From Fragum whitleyi (taxonomy: Eukaryota > Mollusca > Bivalvia > Cardiida > Cardiidae), in the NCBI GenBank assembly GCA_948146395.1, contig OX411543.1, positions 23,255,026-23,319,025 of the forward strand: 64,000 nucleotides of DNA, read 5' to 3'. A program made the translations under genes and the position numbers. Shown here one piece after another: positions 42,727-54,160 of this stretch. The notes below the pieces were generated by a model. It was not told where the DNA came from and did not search any database. It was given only the letters and a program-made list of their open reading frames with translations. Position 1 is the stretch's first letter; every line of letters begins with the position of its first letter.

Positions 42727-45330
42727 ATTCAATTCAATTCAATGTTTAATGAATAATAAGGCCAACGGCCCATACACAGAATATAAACACATATTACAAA
42801 ACAATTATTGTGAAGGTGTGATTTACAAAGCTTTTTGGGGTCATACACAAACAAAATTCCGAACATATTAATTCAAGTATACCAATATGACTAAACCCTT
42901 TTGTTTCGGACAATTCAATCTTGAACAACCATATAGGGAAGTTTTGGCTTGTGATTGCGCTATTCAATCAAGAAAAATAGAGGAATTCTTGCGCTATTCA
43001 ACACCAGTTCATTTTTTAATGAGATAAATGATATGAGGAGCTTCAAGGCAGGGCGGATACCAATATCTGATCTCATTCGCAATGAGGTCAGAGCATGGCC
43101 CGCGCAACATTGAAAGCTACTCATTTATTTATGTATACATATATAAAAATACAAACCTTTTTGTTAGCAATTTACAATTCTTGTGAATTCAAATAGACAG
43201 TTCGTTTGTCTAACGCATGAAATATAAACATTGCTAAATTACGAATTACATTTTCATTTCTTGAAGACATTAGATTATAGAATGAAACCTCTGTTGGAAT
43301 ATTAATATACCTTGAATCAATATATCGTCCTCGGAGATTATTGTATAACAGACAAATTAAAATAAAATGCAACTCATCTTTGACTTCAGCATCACAGTAA
43401 ACACAAAAGCTGAATTCTCTTGGATTTCCGCAATGTCTGCCTTTTTCGACCATTAGTGGATGTGAAGCAGTTCTAAATCTAGCCAAACAATATCTAAATT
43501 TACTAATATCAATAACAGATAGATATTTCTCTTATTCAAATGAGACTTCAATTTCCTATTTTCGATACAACTTGATCTCCATTCTTGTAGATATTGATCT
43601 TTCAGACATTGAGAATATTTGTATAAAAACATTTTTGTATTTCTTACTCCTAGATTTTCCAGAACATGACCAAAACCATTCATGTATAGGTGTGTTCGTA
43701 TATTTGTTACCCAATTTTTATACCCTAGATTATCAAAATATAATAACATTTTTATAGCAGAGCTTAACTAATCTATTATCTTGTAGTGTTGATATTCTTA
43801 GCCAATATTTGATAACTCTTTTTGAGGTCATAATTCTAAGTGGAAATCTACCCATATTGCCGACAACTGATACATTACTTGTTTCACAATCTACGTTTAA
43901 TAAACGCTTGCACGCATGGATTTGTACTTGTTCGACACAATCCATATTATGTAATCCCCACAATTTGGATCCACAAAATACAATAGGAGGAGGGATTTTC
44001 GCATCAAAAATCTTAAAGAATACGTTTACTGGAACGTTCGACAAATTTTCGAAAGATTTCATTAGATGCCCAAGGATTCTTTTTCCTTTTATAGAAGCGC
44101 ATTTTGCCATGTTATACAGCGAAAGTCTACTTGTGAAGTCAATACCTACATAAGAAAAAATATGTTCAACGTCGATTTTTCTGCCATCATAAGTCCACTT
44201 CTCATTACTCTTGAGCTGATTACTTTTCTTAAAGACGACTATTTTAGTTTTTGTCAATTTAACTTTAAGTTTTTACATATTAGAAAAATGGTTCAAAAGA
44301 TCTTATTGGTTCTGTAAACCGTTATGTTTCCCTTTTTGTGTATTGGGACCAATAATATCTTTGACCAGTTGGTTGGAAATTCTCCCTTTATAAAAATTCT
44401 GTTACATAAAAGTCTAATGTATGGCAATAAAACAGAAATGCCGTACTTTAATTGTTTTGGACTTATTTTTCCGGAACACGATTTATTCAAATTCAAAGAG
44501 TTTATAGCAAACATTATTTCCTCGTCCGAGATGTGTGTTTTAAGATTATACTAATTTCATCCTGTGAATCCAAATTTCATTTACAATTTCAACATTTTCT
44601 TCATTGTTGTTTCCTAGTAGTGTTTTGAAATGATTGTACCAGTCACTCATCGAAATACATGTAGAATTTTCATTTCGCTTACCAGAAAGTTTTCGAACCT
44701 CTTTCCAAAAATTGTTGCTTTTAATCGAATTCTGCAGTTTCATCATTTGATCTTTACTATGTTTAATCTATTTTTGTTTACATAGTGATTTGAAATTCGA
44801 TTTATGACGTAAATAAATATGTAGATCATTATCATTACGACTTTGACGAAAACATCTTAAAGATACTTTAGCCAGCTTTTTCATCGCAGGGCATTCTGAA
44901 TCAAACCAATCTTTATTTCGAGGACTACCTCTTTTCTTAGAATAAGATTTCTTGAAATCTTGTGATCCCTCTATTTTCAACATTTCAAAATTATTAAGAA
45001 CATGATCAATAGAAATATTATGATCGACTAACATGCGTTCGAGATTTTCAAATTTCAATTCATTTATCAGATTTTCTAACGATTGTAAAAAATACTGCGA
45101 GTTATGAAGGTTTATATCAAAAAAGCTAATTTTTTCCTCATCTTGATGCGTTCTTAGCTTTTGTTCACCACATTTAATATTTATTTCCAACAGTACTGGC
45201 ATATGAGTACTCTCTGGTACTGAAAGTATTTCAAAATGATGGACAAGATTAAGCATACAGTCTGAAAGTAAAAAATAGTCTATGACACTGCATTCATTTT
45301 GTAAGTGTCAAATAAATCTTGTACACCAGA
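42727..45330 (-). pseudogene. Second APE-type LINE copy, RT core deleted
   Basis: On the minus strand: end of the endonuclease with 'STHMPVLLEIN' (SDH motif degraded, about 45200), a linker with 'NKDWFDSECPAMKKLAK' (about 44900), 'NNFWKEVRKLSGKR' (about 44710), RT start 'LNLNKSCSGKISPKQLKYG' and 'VPIHKKGNI' (44490-44330), then directly 'LTKTKIVVFKKS' (about 44255), which normally follows the palm. The catalytic FADD block is absent. C-terminal parts: 'PREFSFCVYCDAEVKDELHF' (about 43420-43370). The 3' UTR contains 'aggccaacggccc', shared with 38243-41720. Confidence 0.85.
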
Positions 45331-45471
45331 AAACTCTGGAACACTATTTTGTTTTCGTGCTAATTAGGTAAATACTGATTTCACCTTTTCTCCCCTTTCA
45401 TTTTTCTTTAAAAATAATGTTAATATGAATATTTAACCTCGAGTTCGTTTGTTTGATATTGGATAAAAGCA
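45331..45471. other. Unassigned spacer
   Basis: AT-rich spacer, nothing recognised. Confidence 0.3.
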
Positions 45472-45705
45472 TGTTTTGGGATTTTCTTTCGACGTAAAAT
45501 GATTTTATCGCACGTGGGACTGCGCCAAGTTCATTCCTTAGGACATCCATTTTTTGTCTCTTTAATTTAAAAGTTTATTTCTGTAATTTGTTTTGGGATT
45601 TTCTTTCGACGTAAAATGATTTTATCGCACGTGGGACTGCGCCAATTTCATTCCTTAGGACATCCATTTTTTGTCTCTTTAATTTAAAAGTTTATTTCTG
45701 TCATT
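45472..45705 (+). repeat. Near-perfect 117-bp tandem duplication
   Basis: 'tgttttgggattttctttcg' begins both units (45472 and 45589). The units differ by about one base inside ('gccaagttc' / 'gccaatttc') and at the end. The near-identity stands out against the decayed surroundings and implies a recent duplication, or an assembly artefact. Confidence 0.93.
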
Positions 45706-46221
45706 TTTAGCTGTAAATCAAATATTTCTTGACTTTTTATTCATTTTGTAGCAGATTTTGCATTATTGCTAGTGAATGCACCTTCCAATTACTAACTGCT
45801 CTACGGTGACTAAGGAAACGAAAAAGATAAGTTAAAATGCTGAAAAAAATTCTCATTCAATAAACTATGGTTGTAAATTGCATAGGTAACGTATCAACGA
45901 AAAAAACTAACTACTTCCAAGTTTAAAAATGATTTAGTAATAAAAGATAAGATCTGAATAATCCTAACATGGTTCATTATGCTGGTCTCCTTATTCTAAG
46001 CGTTTTCCAGTCAATTATATGTCCTTTTATGCAAAAAAGCTGCAAAATTAGACAGCTATTTCTTTCATTTTGAGAATTCGGGAAAAAAGTACCGATAAAC
46101 ACATTTTGGGTTGCGAAAACCTGTGTAAGATTAAAATACACTTGATCAGCCATGTACATTGATCAGCCTAGTACTCTATACACATGATCTAATTGGTGGG
46201 ATTTTATGTGTTTTTTCTATG
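45706..46221. other. Unassigned
   Basis: AT-rich; no recognisable frame or repeat. Confidence 0.4.
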
Positions 46222-46223
46222 TA

Positions 46224-47372
46224 CAGTCAACTCTCATTACAACGACCACGTTTGTTCCCGAAAAAAATGTTGTTATAACGAAAATGTCAGTGTATTGAAA
46301 ATCACCCATTTAAGTAGAAGGTTGATGTCATTTATGTACCATATACACTGTACAACAAAATGTATACTCATATTTTACCGTTGAATATCGATAGAATAAC
46401 TACAATACTTAAAACTGAGTATTGAAACTTATTAATCATTTCTTTTTCAAGAAACATTTGATAGATTTCTGTCCTTGATTGTTTTCTACAGAATAATATT
46501 TTCCATGCACGCTCTAGGTTTCATCGCAGCATTTGTTTCCCTGTTGTTTTAAATAGATTATGATAGTTTTGAAACATGATTTAGCTTAAAATCGAGAGAC
46601 ATTAGAATAATCAGATAAAATTATTGTAAATAAATTATGGAATCTTATTGCTTCAATTTATCACTGATTGTCGATCAACCTATCTTGGTAGTCATCTCTT
46701 TTGAAAAAAAAATTCGACAAATGATCCTGTGATATATTTGCATATATAAATGGGCATGTTTGTATTCTTATATCGTCTGTTTTTGATCAAACGAGAGTTT
46801 GTTTCGACGTCTCTTTGCTGGTGGTTCAGCCTTTTTTTTTAAATAGATCAATGGAAAATGTACGACCAAGATGTTTGCCTAACAAAGTAATATGACGACT
46901 TGCTATTTTCGCCAAGAAAACACCGACTAAAATGGGTCAACTTGTACTCGTTGAATACAAAGTGGTGTAACTATACCTTTTTTGTAAATAAGCTACGAAA
47001 ATATCACCTACCAAAGATTAACATACGGGACTATTGTGTTCTGGGTGGTTTAATCGTCGACAATCGCCGAAGGGGAAAACTTGTATTCGCACCTTGACAT
47101 AATTTAGTATACACGCGTACATCATTGCTTAACACATTACCGCAAGGTGCTAAAAATAGCCGCTAGAAATTTTCCAGGTATATGTCGATGTATTGAATAA
47201 CAAAATATAAGGATTTTGCACTTTCGTTCCCTAATATTTTGTGCCGATGTCGGAAAACGAGAATTCCGTTGTAACGGGAGAAAAATAAACTGTGCAAATC
47301 CGTTCCCAACAAGTTAGTGTCGTTATACGAAAATGTCGATGTAACGGATGTCGATCAAACGGGAGTTGACTG
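46224..47372. mobile_element. Pogo/Tigger-like non-autonomous element, 1.15 kb
   Basis: The ends 'cagtcaactctcattacaac' (left) and, inverted, 'cagtcaactcccgtttgatc' (right) are flanked by TA (46222-46223, 47373-47374). Subterminal words 'gttgttataacgaaaatgtc' and, inverted, 'cattttcgtataacgac' repeat inside both ends. CAGT starts and TA duplications fit the pogo branch of Tc1/mariner. No transposase is present. Confidence 0.8.
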
Positions 47373-47379
47373 TATCTGT

Positions 47380-48290
47380 GTTCGGTCACTGAAATAAATA
47401 TGCATTTACCTTGGTAAATGTCAAAAACTGGGGTAAACCTTAGTTAGAATTGACTAGTTAGCCAAATTGTTTTGTTTTTTTTTACCCCTGTGTTGTTTAA
47501 GGCAGACATAAGTTGATTTACTTCGATAATATTTTGATATTTAATTCTCAAAACTTTTGTTCGAATATATTAAATACTCCAAAAATGGCATTCCTTTATT
47601 TGTTCTGTATTTTACTTAAAATTATATGGAAGAAATTTCATATCTGCGTTTTTAAATGTACTAAATATATCATGATAATTCATTTGCCATACACAGTGGA
47701 TTGTCTTCGCATTCCTTTATCGCATTATTTTCAGTGCTTTGAATTTTGAAAAACTGGTTGATAAAAAGCAGAATGGAGCTAAATAGATATATTTCATTCT
47801 ACAGATTGCTTATTTTCAAATAACGATATTCTGTTGACAGATACTTTGACCCAATAAGTTGCATTGAAAATACCTTTGAATCTTGAATTTGAGACTCTCT
47901 CCTAATAAATAGTCTAAATCACTCACTCAAACACTCCATTCATTCCGCCATCATTCCGTTATCCTAGACACTAAATCAACTCATTAATACACTATTAAAT
48001 CACAAAAATGCCCAATAACTACATTCTCACCTCTTCAAAAAACTCCATAATTTCTCTACCTCAGATGAACTGAAATAGTCTGATGGGTTCGTGAAGGCAT
48101 GGAACTCCATTTATAAAACTGTTATGTATATTTCATTAAAGGGAGGTAGTAAAGCTCGCGATTTTTGTTCATCTTGAAAGAAAGTAGCAATATTTTTTCA
48201 TTATTCAAATCTTTTATTTCCATTTTTAACTCACTCAACCCAATCGTTAAATTTCATTCGAAATTCATTTCAAATTTATTCATTCAGACC
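47380..48290. other. Unassigned with MITE remnants
   Basis: 47925-48290 holds 'tcactcactcaaacactcca', 'aaagggaggtagtaaagctc' and 'caattcattcaga'-like words of the 37525 MITE family, without clear ends. 47755-47800 resembles a fragment of the inverted repeat at 35835-37165 ('ctggttgataaaaagcagaa'). Confidence 0.5.
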
Positions 48291-48295
48291 CTTTT

Positions 48296-48478
48296 ACGAT
48301 CTTCCGAACCTACGGAACTCCTTACGTGAAATTGCACTCACGGAAATCCTATCGTGATATTTCACTTACGGAACTTCCAACGTGATATTTGACTAACGGA
48401 ACTCCTAACGAGGTATATGTCTTACGGAACTCTTAATGTGAAATTTGACTACGGAACTCCTAACTTGATATTTGAAAT
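48296..48478 (+). repeat. Minisatellite, about 30-bp unit, six copies
   Basis: The unit is roughly 'acggaactcctaacgtgata' plus 'tttgacta'. It recurs at 48313, 48341, 48373, 48402, 48433 and 48460 with substitutions. Confidence 0.8.
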
Positions 48479-48479
48479 T

Positions 48480-48929
48480 TGATTCTAAATTTTCAGATAA
48501 TTAAACGTATTTCATCATTGCAAATAATATTCAGTGATTAAAAGAATTTTTTTCGATACAGAAAACTATAGGATGATTAAAGTTTCAGGCGACATAAAAG
48601 ACAGTGACTGAATACCTTAAAATACGAAACCTTTGAATTGACAATGAACATTTTTATATGGAATTTGATTGAAGTATTTCCTATCAACAAAATAGTTTTT
48701 CCTGTTTGTGAAAAGTATATTTCGAAAATGTATGTCGTTACTATCAAATGATATTTAAGGATAAGGCTGTATACAATTTAAATTAGTTCGTAAGTCATTT
48801 CGTAAAAAAAGATAATATTTTGCAAGCGTCAAGGCGAAAAAGTAAAGATTGTATTTTTTTTATCTTTTTGAATGACGAAGTAACTTGACGTCATCTTATG
48901 GTTTTCAGTCACTGTCTTTTATCTCGCGA

Positions 48930-48930
<1 letters not shown>
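48480..48930. other. Unassigned
   Basis: AT-rich DNA before the microsatellite; nothing recognised. Confidence 0.4.
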
Positions 48931-49216
<286 letters not shown>

Positions 49217-49219
49217 AGT

Positions 49220-49840
49220 CTTATAAAGATGAAAAACAACATACTTCAAAATAGACTATATAAAACAAGGTAGCGTACTCCTGTCCATGGCAAACTTTTC
49301 ATGAACCAAATGACATTAATTATTGTTGTTTTATTTCATTTTTGGCAACTTGTCTTCAGTTTAATTGCTTGTCTTGATATTTTTTCTTTTTATTGATACC
49401 AGAATATATAAAGTTGTTTGGATGTTATAGATTTAGAACGATATAATCGTTCAGAATGCACTAATAAATACAGTTAGAAACACCGTGAAATTGACAAGCT
49501 GACTGAGTTTTGATTGAATGTGTAATGTCATTGAATGAGCGTATGGCGCAAGTGTTAAACGATTTGTAAGGGAGATAAAACGAAATCGAAAATTTCGATA
49601 TTTGAGATGATTTTTATCTTCCTTTGATAACTTCTATGTATTTTTCTGATTTTGTGCCGTCAAGGTCAAATCAAACGTTTAAGAATCAACAAAAGAGAAA
49701 ACAATTAAGCTAATCACATATTGTTATGAAAAGCGGTGGGACGCATTGTCTTATTTTATATGAAAAAATATTGGTTAAAAAACAGCTACTTCTGTGTAAA
49801 TCGTGTGAATTGATAATCAATAAAAATCACGTTAGTAAGA
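49220..49840. other. Unassigned; one MITE end fragment
   Basis: 49469-49496 ('acagttagaaacaccgtgaa') is an end-like fragment of the 37525 MITE family. Nothing else is recognised. Confidence 0.5.
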
Positions 49841-49844
49841 TTCT

Positions 49845-52140
49845 GTTGCGTTTCGCTGTGACGTCGCACACGCTAACGCTAATTATTTTGTAACGTCGAT
49901 ATTTTTCTGAAGCGCTTTTTGTTGATCGTGTGTAGATGTTGTCATGCGTATTTCTTTTTTTTTAATTGCTATATAAGTTATAATCCGAATAAGTCAGAAT
50001 GAACTTTTTTTTGTTGCATTGTTACTATCAAGCAGATTTAATCATTTTTGTCTTGAATTGCTGAAAAATGCAAGACGTTGAAAATGATACGTTTTGAAAA
50101 ATATATACACACAGCAAAATCGGAATACTTTTGGTTTTTTTTAAACGAAAATTTTCCTTGTCAAAAATGTAAATGATTAATATTAATAATTTTGATAATG
50201 AAATGCGGCATCGAAGCAATTTTAAAACCGGCTATAAAATTCGCGTATGTAAAAAATTGTGTCCAGACATACTTTCTTTCTTTATTTTTTTGTATATCAC
50301 GTATTATTATTTTAATAACATTAACTTAAACTACAAAAAGATAATATTTCCAATTTTTAAATTTCAGAAATTTTCATCTATTATTTATAAAGCTATTGAG
50401 AAAAACTTTACCATTTTTTTCTCAAATGTAAGGCATTGCCGTGCGCGACGTCTGTACGTACGCTTTGACGCCGCGCATGCTAATGCTAAACGTTTTGTAA
50501 CGTCATTTAGCTTCTTGTTAATTGCATGTAGATTTTGTCAATCGTATTTGAGATTTTATATTGCTATAAAAGTTATATTCCGAGTAAGAAAGAATAAACT
50601 TTTTTCTACTGGAAGCATTTTTTACTATCAAGCGGCTTTAATCATTTTTATCTTGGATTTGCTGAAAAACGTAAGACGTTCAAAATGATACGTTTTTGAA
50701 AAGTATGTCCATAAAGCTAAATCTTTTATTTTTGATATTTTTAAACGTATCTGTACGAAAATTTTCCTTGTGATTGTACGAAAAAATAATAATTCAAAAA
50801 TGTAGAATGATTTATGATAATCATTTTGATTATGAAATGCGGCAGCAAAGCATTTTGAATAACGGGTATAAAATTCGCGTATGTAAGAAATTGTGTCCAC
50901 ATATATTTTCTTTCTTAATTTTGTTGTATATGACGTATAATTATTTTCGACACATAAACGCAAACTAGAAAAAATAATATTTTCATTTTTAAATTTCACA
51001 AAAATTCATTTCGTATAGTCCGTTTGACTTTTCTAAGGACCAACGTTTTCATCAATTTCACGAAAATACGTTGGCAAAAATGTTTGTTTTTTTTGGCAAT
51101 ATCTTGATTTTAGCTTAATACCATTTCAAAAATTAATTTTGGAGGATAAAATGGTTTTAAAATAATGACTTTGTCTATCTTGTTAATGTTAATAATTTCG
51201 TATTTTCCGCTCTGAAACACGAGGGGTGAAGAAGGCTGTTTAGTTGTAAGAAATTGAAAACATATCGTAAAAACACGTGGTTTTAAATCACTATAATTCC
51301 TTATTTGGTCATGATAATTAGCTTTCCTACGCTCACGTCAGTTTAAATTTAAATCTCTCGTGATTTGTTCCGTTGTAACTCGCCTGTTTGCTGGGTTTTC
51401 CTCGTGAAAATTGCAACGATTTCGTTAAAATATCCATTTTGAATGGTCTGAACAAGGGAGTATGGGGTAAATCTCAAAATAGATAAAGATTATTATCAAT
51501 ATCTGGTCAAATGGTTTTTGTACAAAGACAGGATAGAGTCAGTTCAATATCCTTAACACGCAAATTACAAGGACAAAATTTATTTATAAAGATACTCGAT
51601 TGTAAACAAAAACGGCTCGCTTAAACTGTTCACTTTTGACTCAACCCTTATGCAAATAAGACCTTATTTTGGAGACAATTCGCTGTTCCGTTTATTATAG
51701 AAACAACTAGGTATGAAAGACCGGTTTTTAAGATGTAGATGGACGGACAAAATTCATTATTTTAAACTTTCAAAAATTCTGAAAAACATAATTATTCATG
51801 GTATTAGATGGAAAAATTGATATGACTTGCGAAAATTAGTTTTCACCAATTCATATTTGAGAATTTAGGCCATAGAAGTCAAACGGACTATACTCATAAA
51901 GATATTGAGAAAACTTTGCAATTTTTCAACTTAATTAAACGGGAATTTGATATTTCTCAATTCACCTTACAAATATACTTTAAAAGTATGTTTTCTTGTG
52001 GTCCATTTGGTATAAAGAACATAGAAATCGACCAACAGGTTTGCAAAAAATAGCAGATGAAACTTAATAGGAGACGTTCAATTTCAAATGTTAAACATTA
52101 CCGTCCGCGACGTCTTTGTATTGTTTCATCCACAATGCTA
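49845..52140 (+). repeat. Tandem array of about 600-bp units, interrupted by a MITE
   Basis: Unit 1 (about 49845-50435) and unit 2 (about 50440-51013, resuming after an insertion at 51893) share 'ctatcaagcagatttaatca', 'aagacgtt.aaaatgatacg', 'gataatgaaatgcggca' and 'aaaattcgcgtatgtaa'. A third unit begins at about 52085 ('acattaccgtccgcgacgtc'). Identity is roughly 75-80% by eye. Frames inside are not conserved between units, so the array is probably noncoding. Confidence 0.8.
51016..51890. mobile_element. 875-bp TA-flanked MITE inside the array
   Basis: The ends 'tagtccgtttgacttttcta' (left) and, inverted, 'tagtccgtttgacttctatg' (right) are flanked by TA (51014-51015, 51891-51892). Removing it restores continuity with the equivalent place in unit 1. 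No transposase. Tc1/mariner-type by its TA duplication. Confidence 0.85.
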
Positions 52141-52380
52141 GGGTCCCAATTTGTCAACACCTTGGTATATGGAATACGAATCATCATAAAAATGTATGTA
52201 GCTAGGTAGGTAAGATGCTATATCAACTCTCTACAAAGATAACCGAAAAAAATACCCCAACTGTGAATATTGTTGCATTCGTTCTACAATTAAATGTTTC
52301 TTATGAGAGTCATTTTCTGTTTTTTATGTTAACATCGTAAATGAATTGGCTTCATTGTTAAAATAGTGTTGAGAAACCAT
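52141..52380. repeat. Fragment of the 36-kb inverted-repeat family
   Basis: 'caatttgtcaacaccttggt' and 'gtagctaggtaggtaagatg' match 36390-36490 in the same orientation. The remainder to 52380 is unassigned. Confidence 0.65.
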
Positions 52381-52383
52381 TAG

Positions 52384-52981
52384 TCATTTATTACCTTTGA
52401 TTAAAAAAAGAAATTTAGCAATTGGTCTAGACATGGAGTGTAAGCGTATGCATCGCTTGAAATGAAATTGCAAATGAAACGTTTCGAATCCGTAAGTTTT
52501 ACGTGCAGCGTGTATCTCCTGCGCTATTAATCTGCTCTGTCCGCTATTCAAAAACCAGTAAGTCTTGTAAATATATAGGCACTTACAAAAGTGGTGCACT
52601 GACCCCTCGATAAGTGAAGTTTTTCAGCCCTGTTTTTGCAAATTGCCATCTTTGACATTTTCTATCAAACGGATGTAAAAAGGATGGATTGACTACTGCA
52701 TTTTTGTTTTCATCACCGTGTCAGTTTTGCCTAAGTTCTGTGTGCCCCTTTGTCAGATGGACAGTGTCTAAAGTATTCAGATGACATGTATTCACTGATA
52801 AATTAACAGCCCTCGAGGCCCTACCAAATAAATTAGAAGTGAAACAGTTTTCAAAATATTCTAGAATATTTGCTTGGTACCAGGTGCCACGGAAATCGAT
52901 TTTAATGAGCTCAAAGTCAATAGGCCAATAGGAATCATCCCTCATACATGGGTTTGAATAATCGACGGATAGCGTAATCAA
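52384..52981 (-). other. Two adjacent minus-strand frames, unknown
   Basis: 52384-52599 and 52721-52981 are open on the minus strand (71 and 86 codons) with non-repetitive composition ('YWPIDFELIKIDFRGTWY'). I do not recognise either. They could be decayed coding sequence of a host gene or element, or chance. Confidence 0.25.
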
Positions 52982-53264
52982 AATAATTTATTTGTTGTTT
53001 TTAGAATGTATGACTATGATTACATGACAATAAAAAGGATGGGTAAATAGGGTTTGATATTAGTTTATTTCAGTATATTTCAATGAGAATCCTATTTTAG
53101 AACAGTTGTTTCTTTCAATTTCATCATTTTCATGGTGACTTGCATTGGACACCCTTTGTCGGATCAGTTTGGGCCTATTGCCTTTGTCTCTCTCTCAAAT
53201 ACCGCAAATTGTTAATTCAGGAACTTTTAGTGTATGGTGTGAAATAAAGATGTCATTTAAAATG

Positions 53265-53367
53265 ATCGAGTACAATACTGAATTCACTGGATTCGTACCT
53301 TGCAGAACCAGTCAATATTTTGACTCGGCTGTCGCCTCATCCAATAGAATTCAGTATTATACTCGAT
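53265..53367. repeat. 103-bp foldback
   Basis: 'atcgagtacaatactgaatt' has an inverted partner, 'aattcagtattatactcgat', separated by about 60 bp. Probably a miniature inverted-repeat element. Confidence 0.75.
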
Positions 53368-53727
53368 AATGTTAAATAACCTCTTATCATTCCACGAGAA
53401 TGTAAATCAAAACTAGGGATAGTTCTATTGTAAAGAACACTTCTTTAAACGACCTAACAGAGATCCGAAAATAGTTTTTAGTCTTCATGTTATTTAAAAA
53501 AATTGATATGTTCATTTATGACAAACAATATATATATATATATATTGACTGTTTTTAAATGTGCAAATTAGAATCCTGTAAAAATCTTTAGACATTTTAA
53601 TTTCTATATATGTGTATAAATTTTGTATGGGATATTATTCAATAAAAAAAGAAAAAAATACTCTTGGAATAAAATAAAACTGATTTATTCACATTTACAT
53701 TTCGAAAGGATAATTGCTTATCATAGG
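53368..53727. other. Upstream region of the channel exon
   Basis: AT-rich, with an (AT)n run at about 53529-53545. 'tatataaat'-like words occur but no convincing promoter can be assigned. Confidence 0.4.
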
Positions 53728-53903
53728 ATGTCATCAAAGAGAAAGAAATTCAAAGAAGTGTTGGTTGAACTAGCGGACTCGAGTTCGCTACATGGCGTGC
53801 CAAAGAGATCCTCGTCGAGACATCTACCCGTTAAAATACTCTGGTGTTTATTGTTTCTGGCAGCATTTTGTCTACTTGTGCGACAAATGGTCGATCTGTT
53901 CAG
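53728..53903 (+). CDS. DEG/ENaC (ASIC/FaNaC-like) channel, first coding exon
   Basis: The exon encodes an N-terminal cytoplasmic tail starting 'MSSKRKKFKEVLVELA', then 'DSSSLHGVPKRSSS', which contains the His-Gly gating motif of amiloride-sensitive sodium channels, then a first membrane segment, 'ILWCLLFLAAFCLLVRQ'. It ends at 'gttcag/gtaaggt', a good splice donor, after 58 codons plus two bases. In this family the first exon commonly ends just after this segment. The ATG at 53728 is preferred because the 35 in-frame codons upstream from 53623 are low-complexity. No later exon ('FPAVTICN'-type) was found in the next 10 kb. It may be a live gene with a long first intron or an isolated exon. 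Confidence 0.75.
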
Positions 53904-53947
53904 GTAAGGTATTTTTCGTATTCACTTTCGATGAGCTGGACATACAT

Positions 53948-54160
53948 GTGGTAACATTGTGAAAGTGGCATTCACCTCGACCAAAACCATTTTAAATCAA
54001 GCATTCAGCGCTCCATTCATTCATTTATTTATTCCAAACACTTACCCAAACCATTCGAAGACTACCCAGGAGTACCAAAAAGGATAAGATCAACAACTAC
54101 ATTCAAAATGAAATAGCTAGAATAAAATAGCAACTTCACTGACAATGTCAGTTGAATAAA
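53948..54160. mobile_element. Partial MITE of the 37525 family, cut by an insert
   Basis: 'tggtaacattgtgaaagtgg', 'agcgctccattcattcattt' and 'gataagatcaacaactacat' match the left half of 37525-37950 and 60449-60886. The match stops at 54160, where another repeat begins. Confidence 0.75.

Noticed and set aside
50173..50999. Open frames of 171 and 123 codons as genes
   Set aside because: They lie in the 600-bp tandem array, on opposite strands, and are not preserved in the sister unit.
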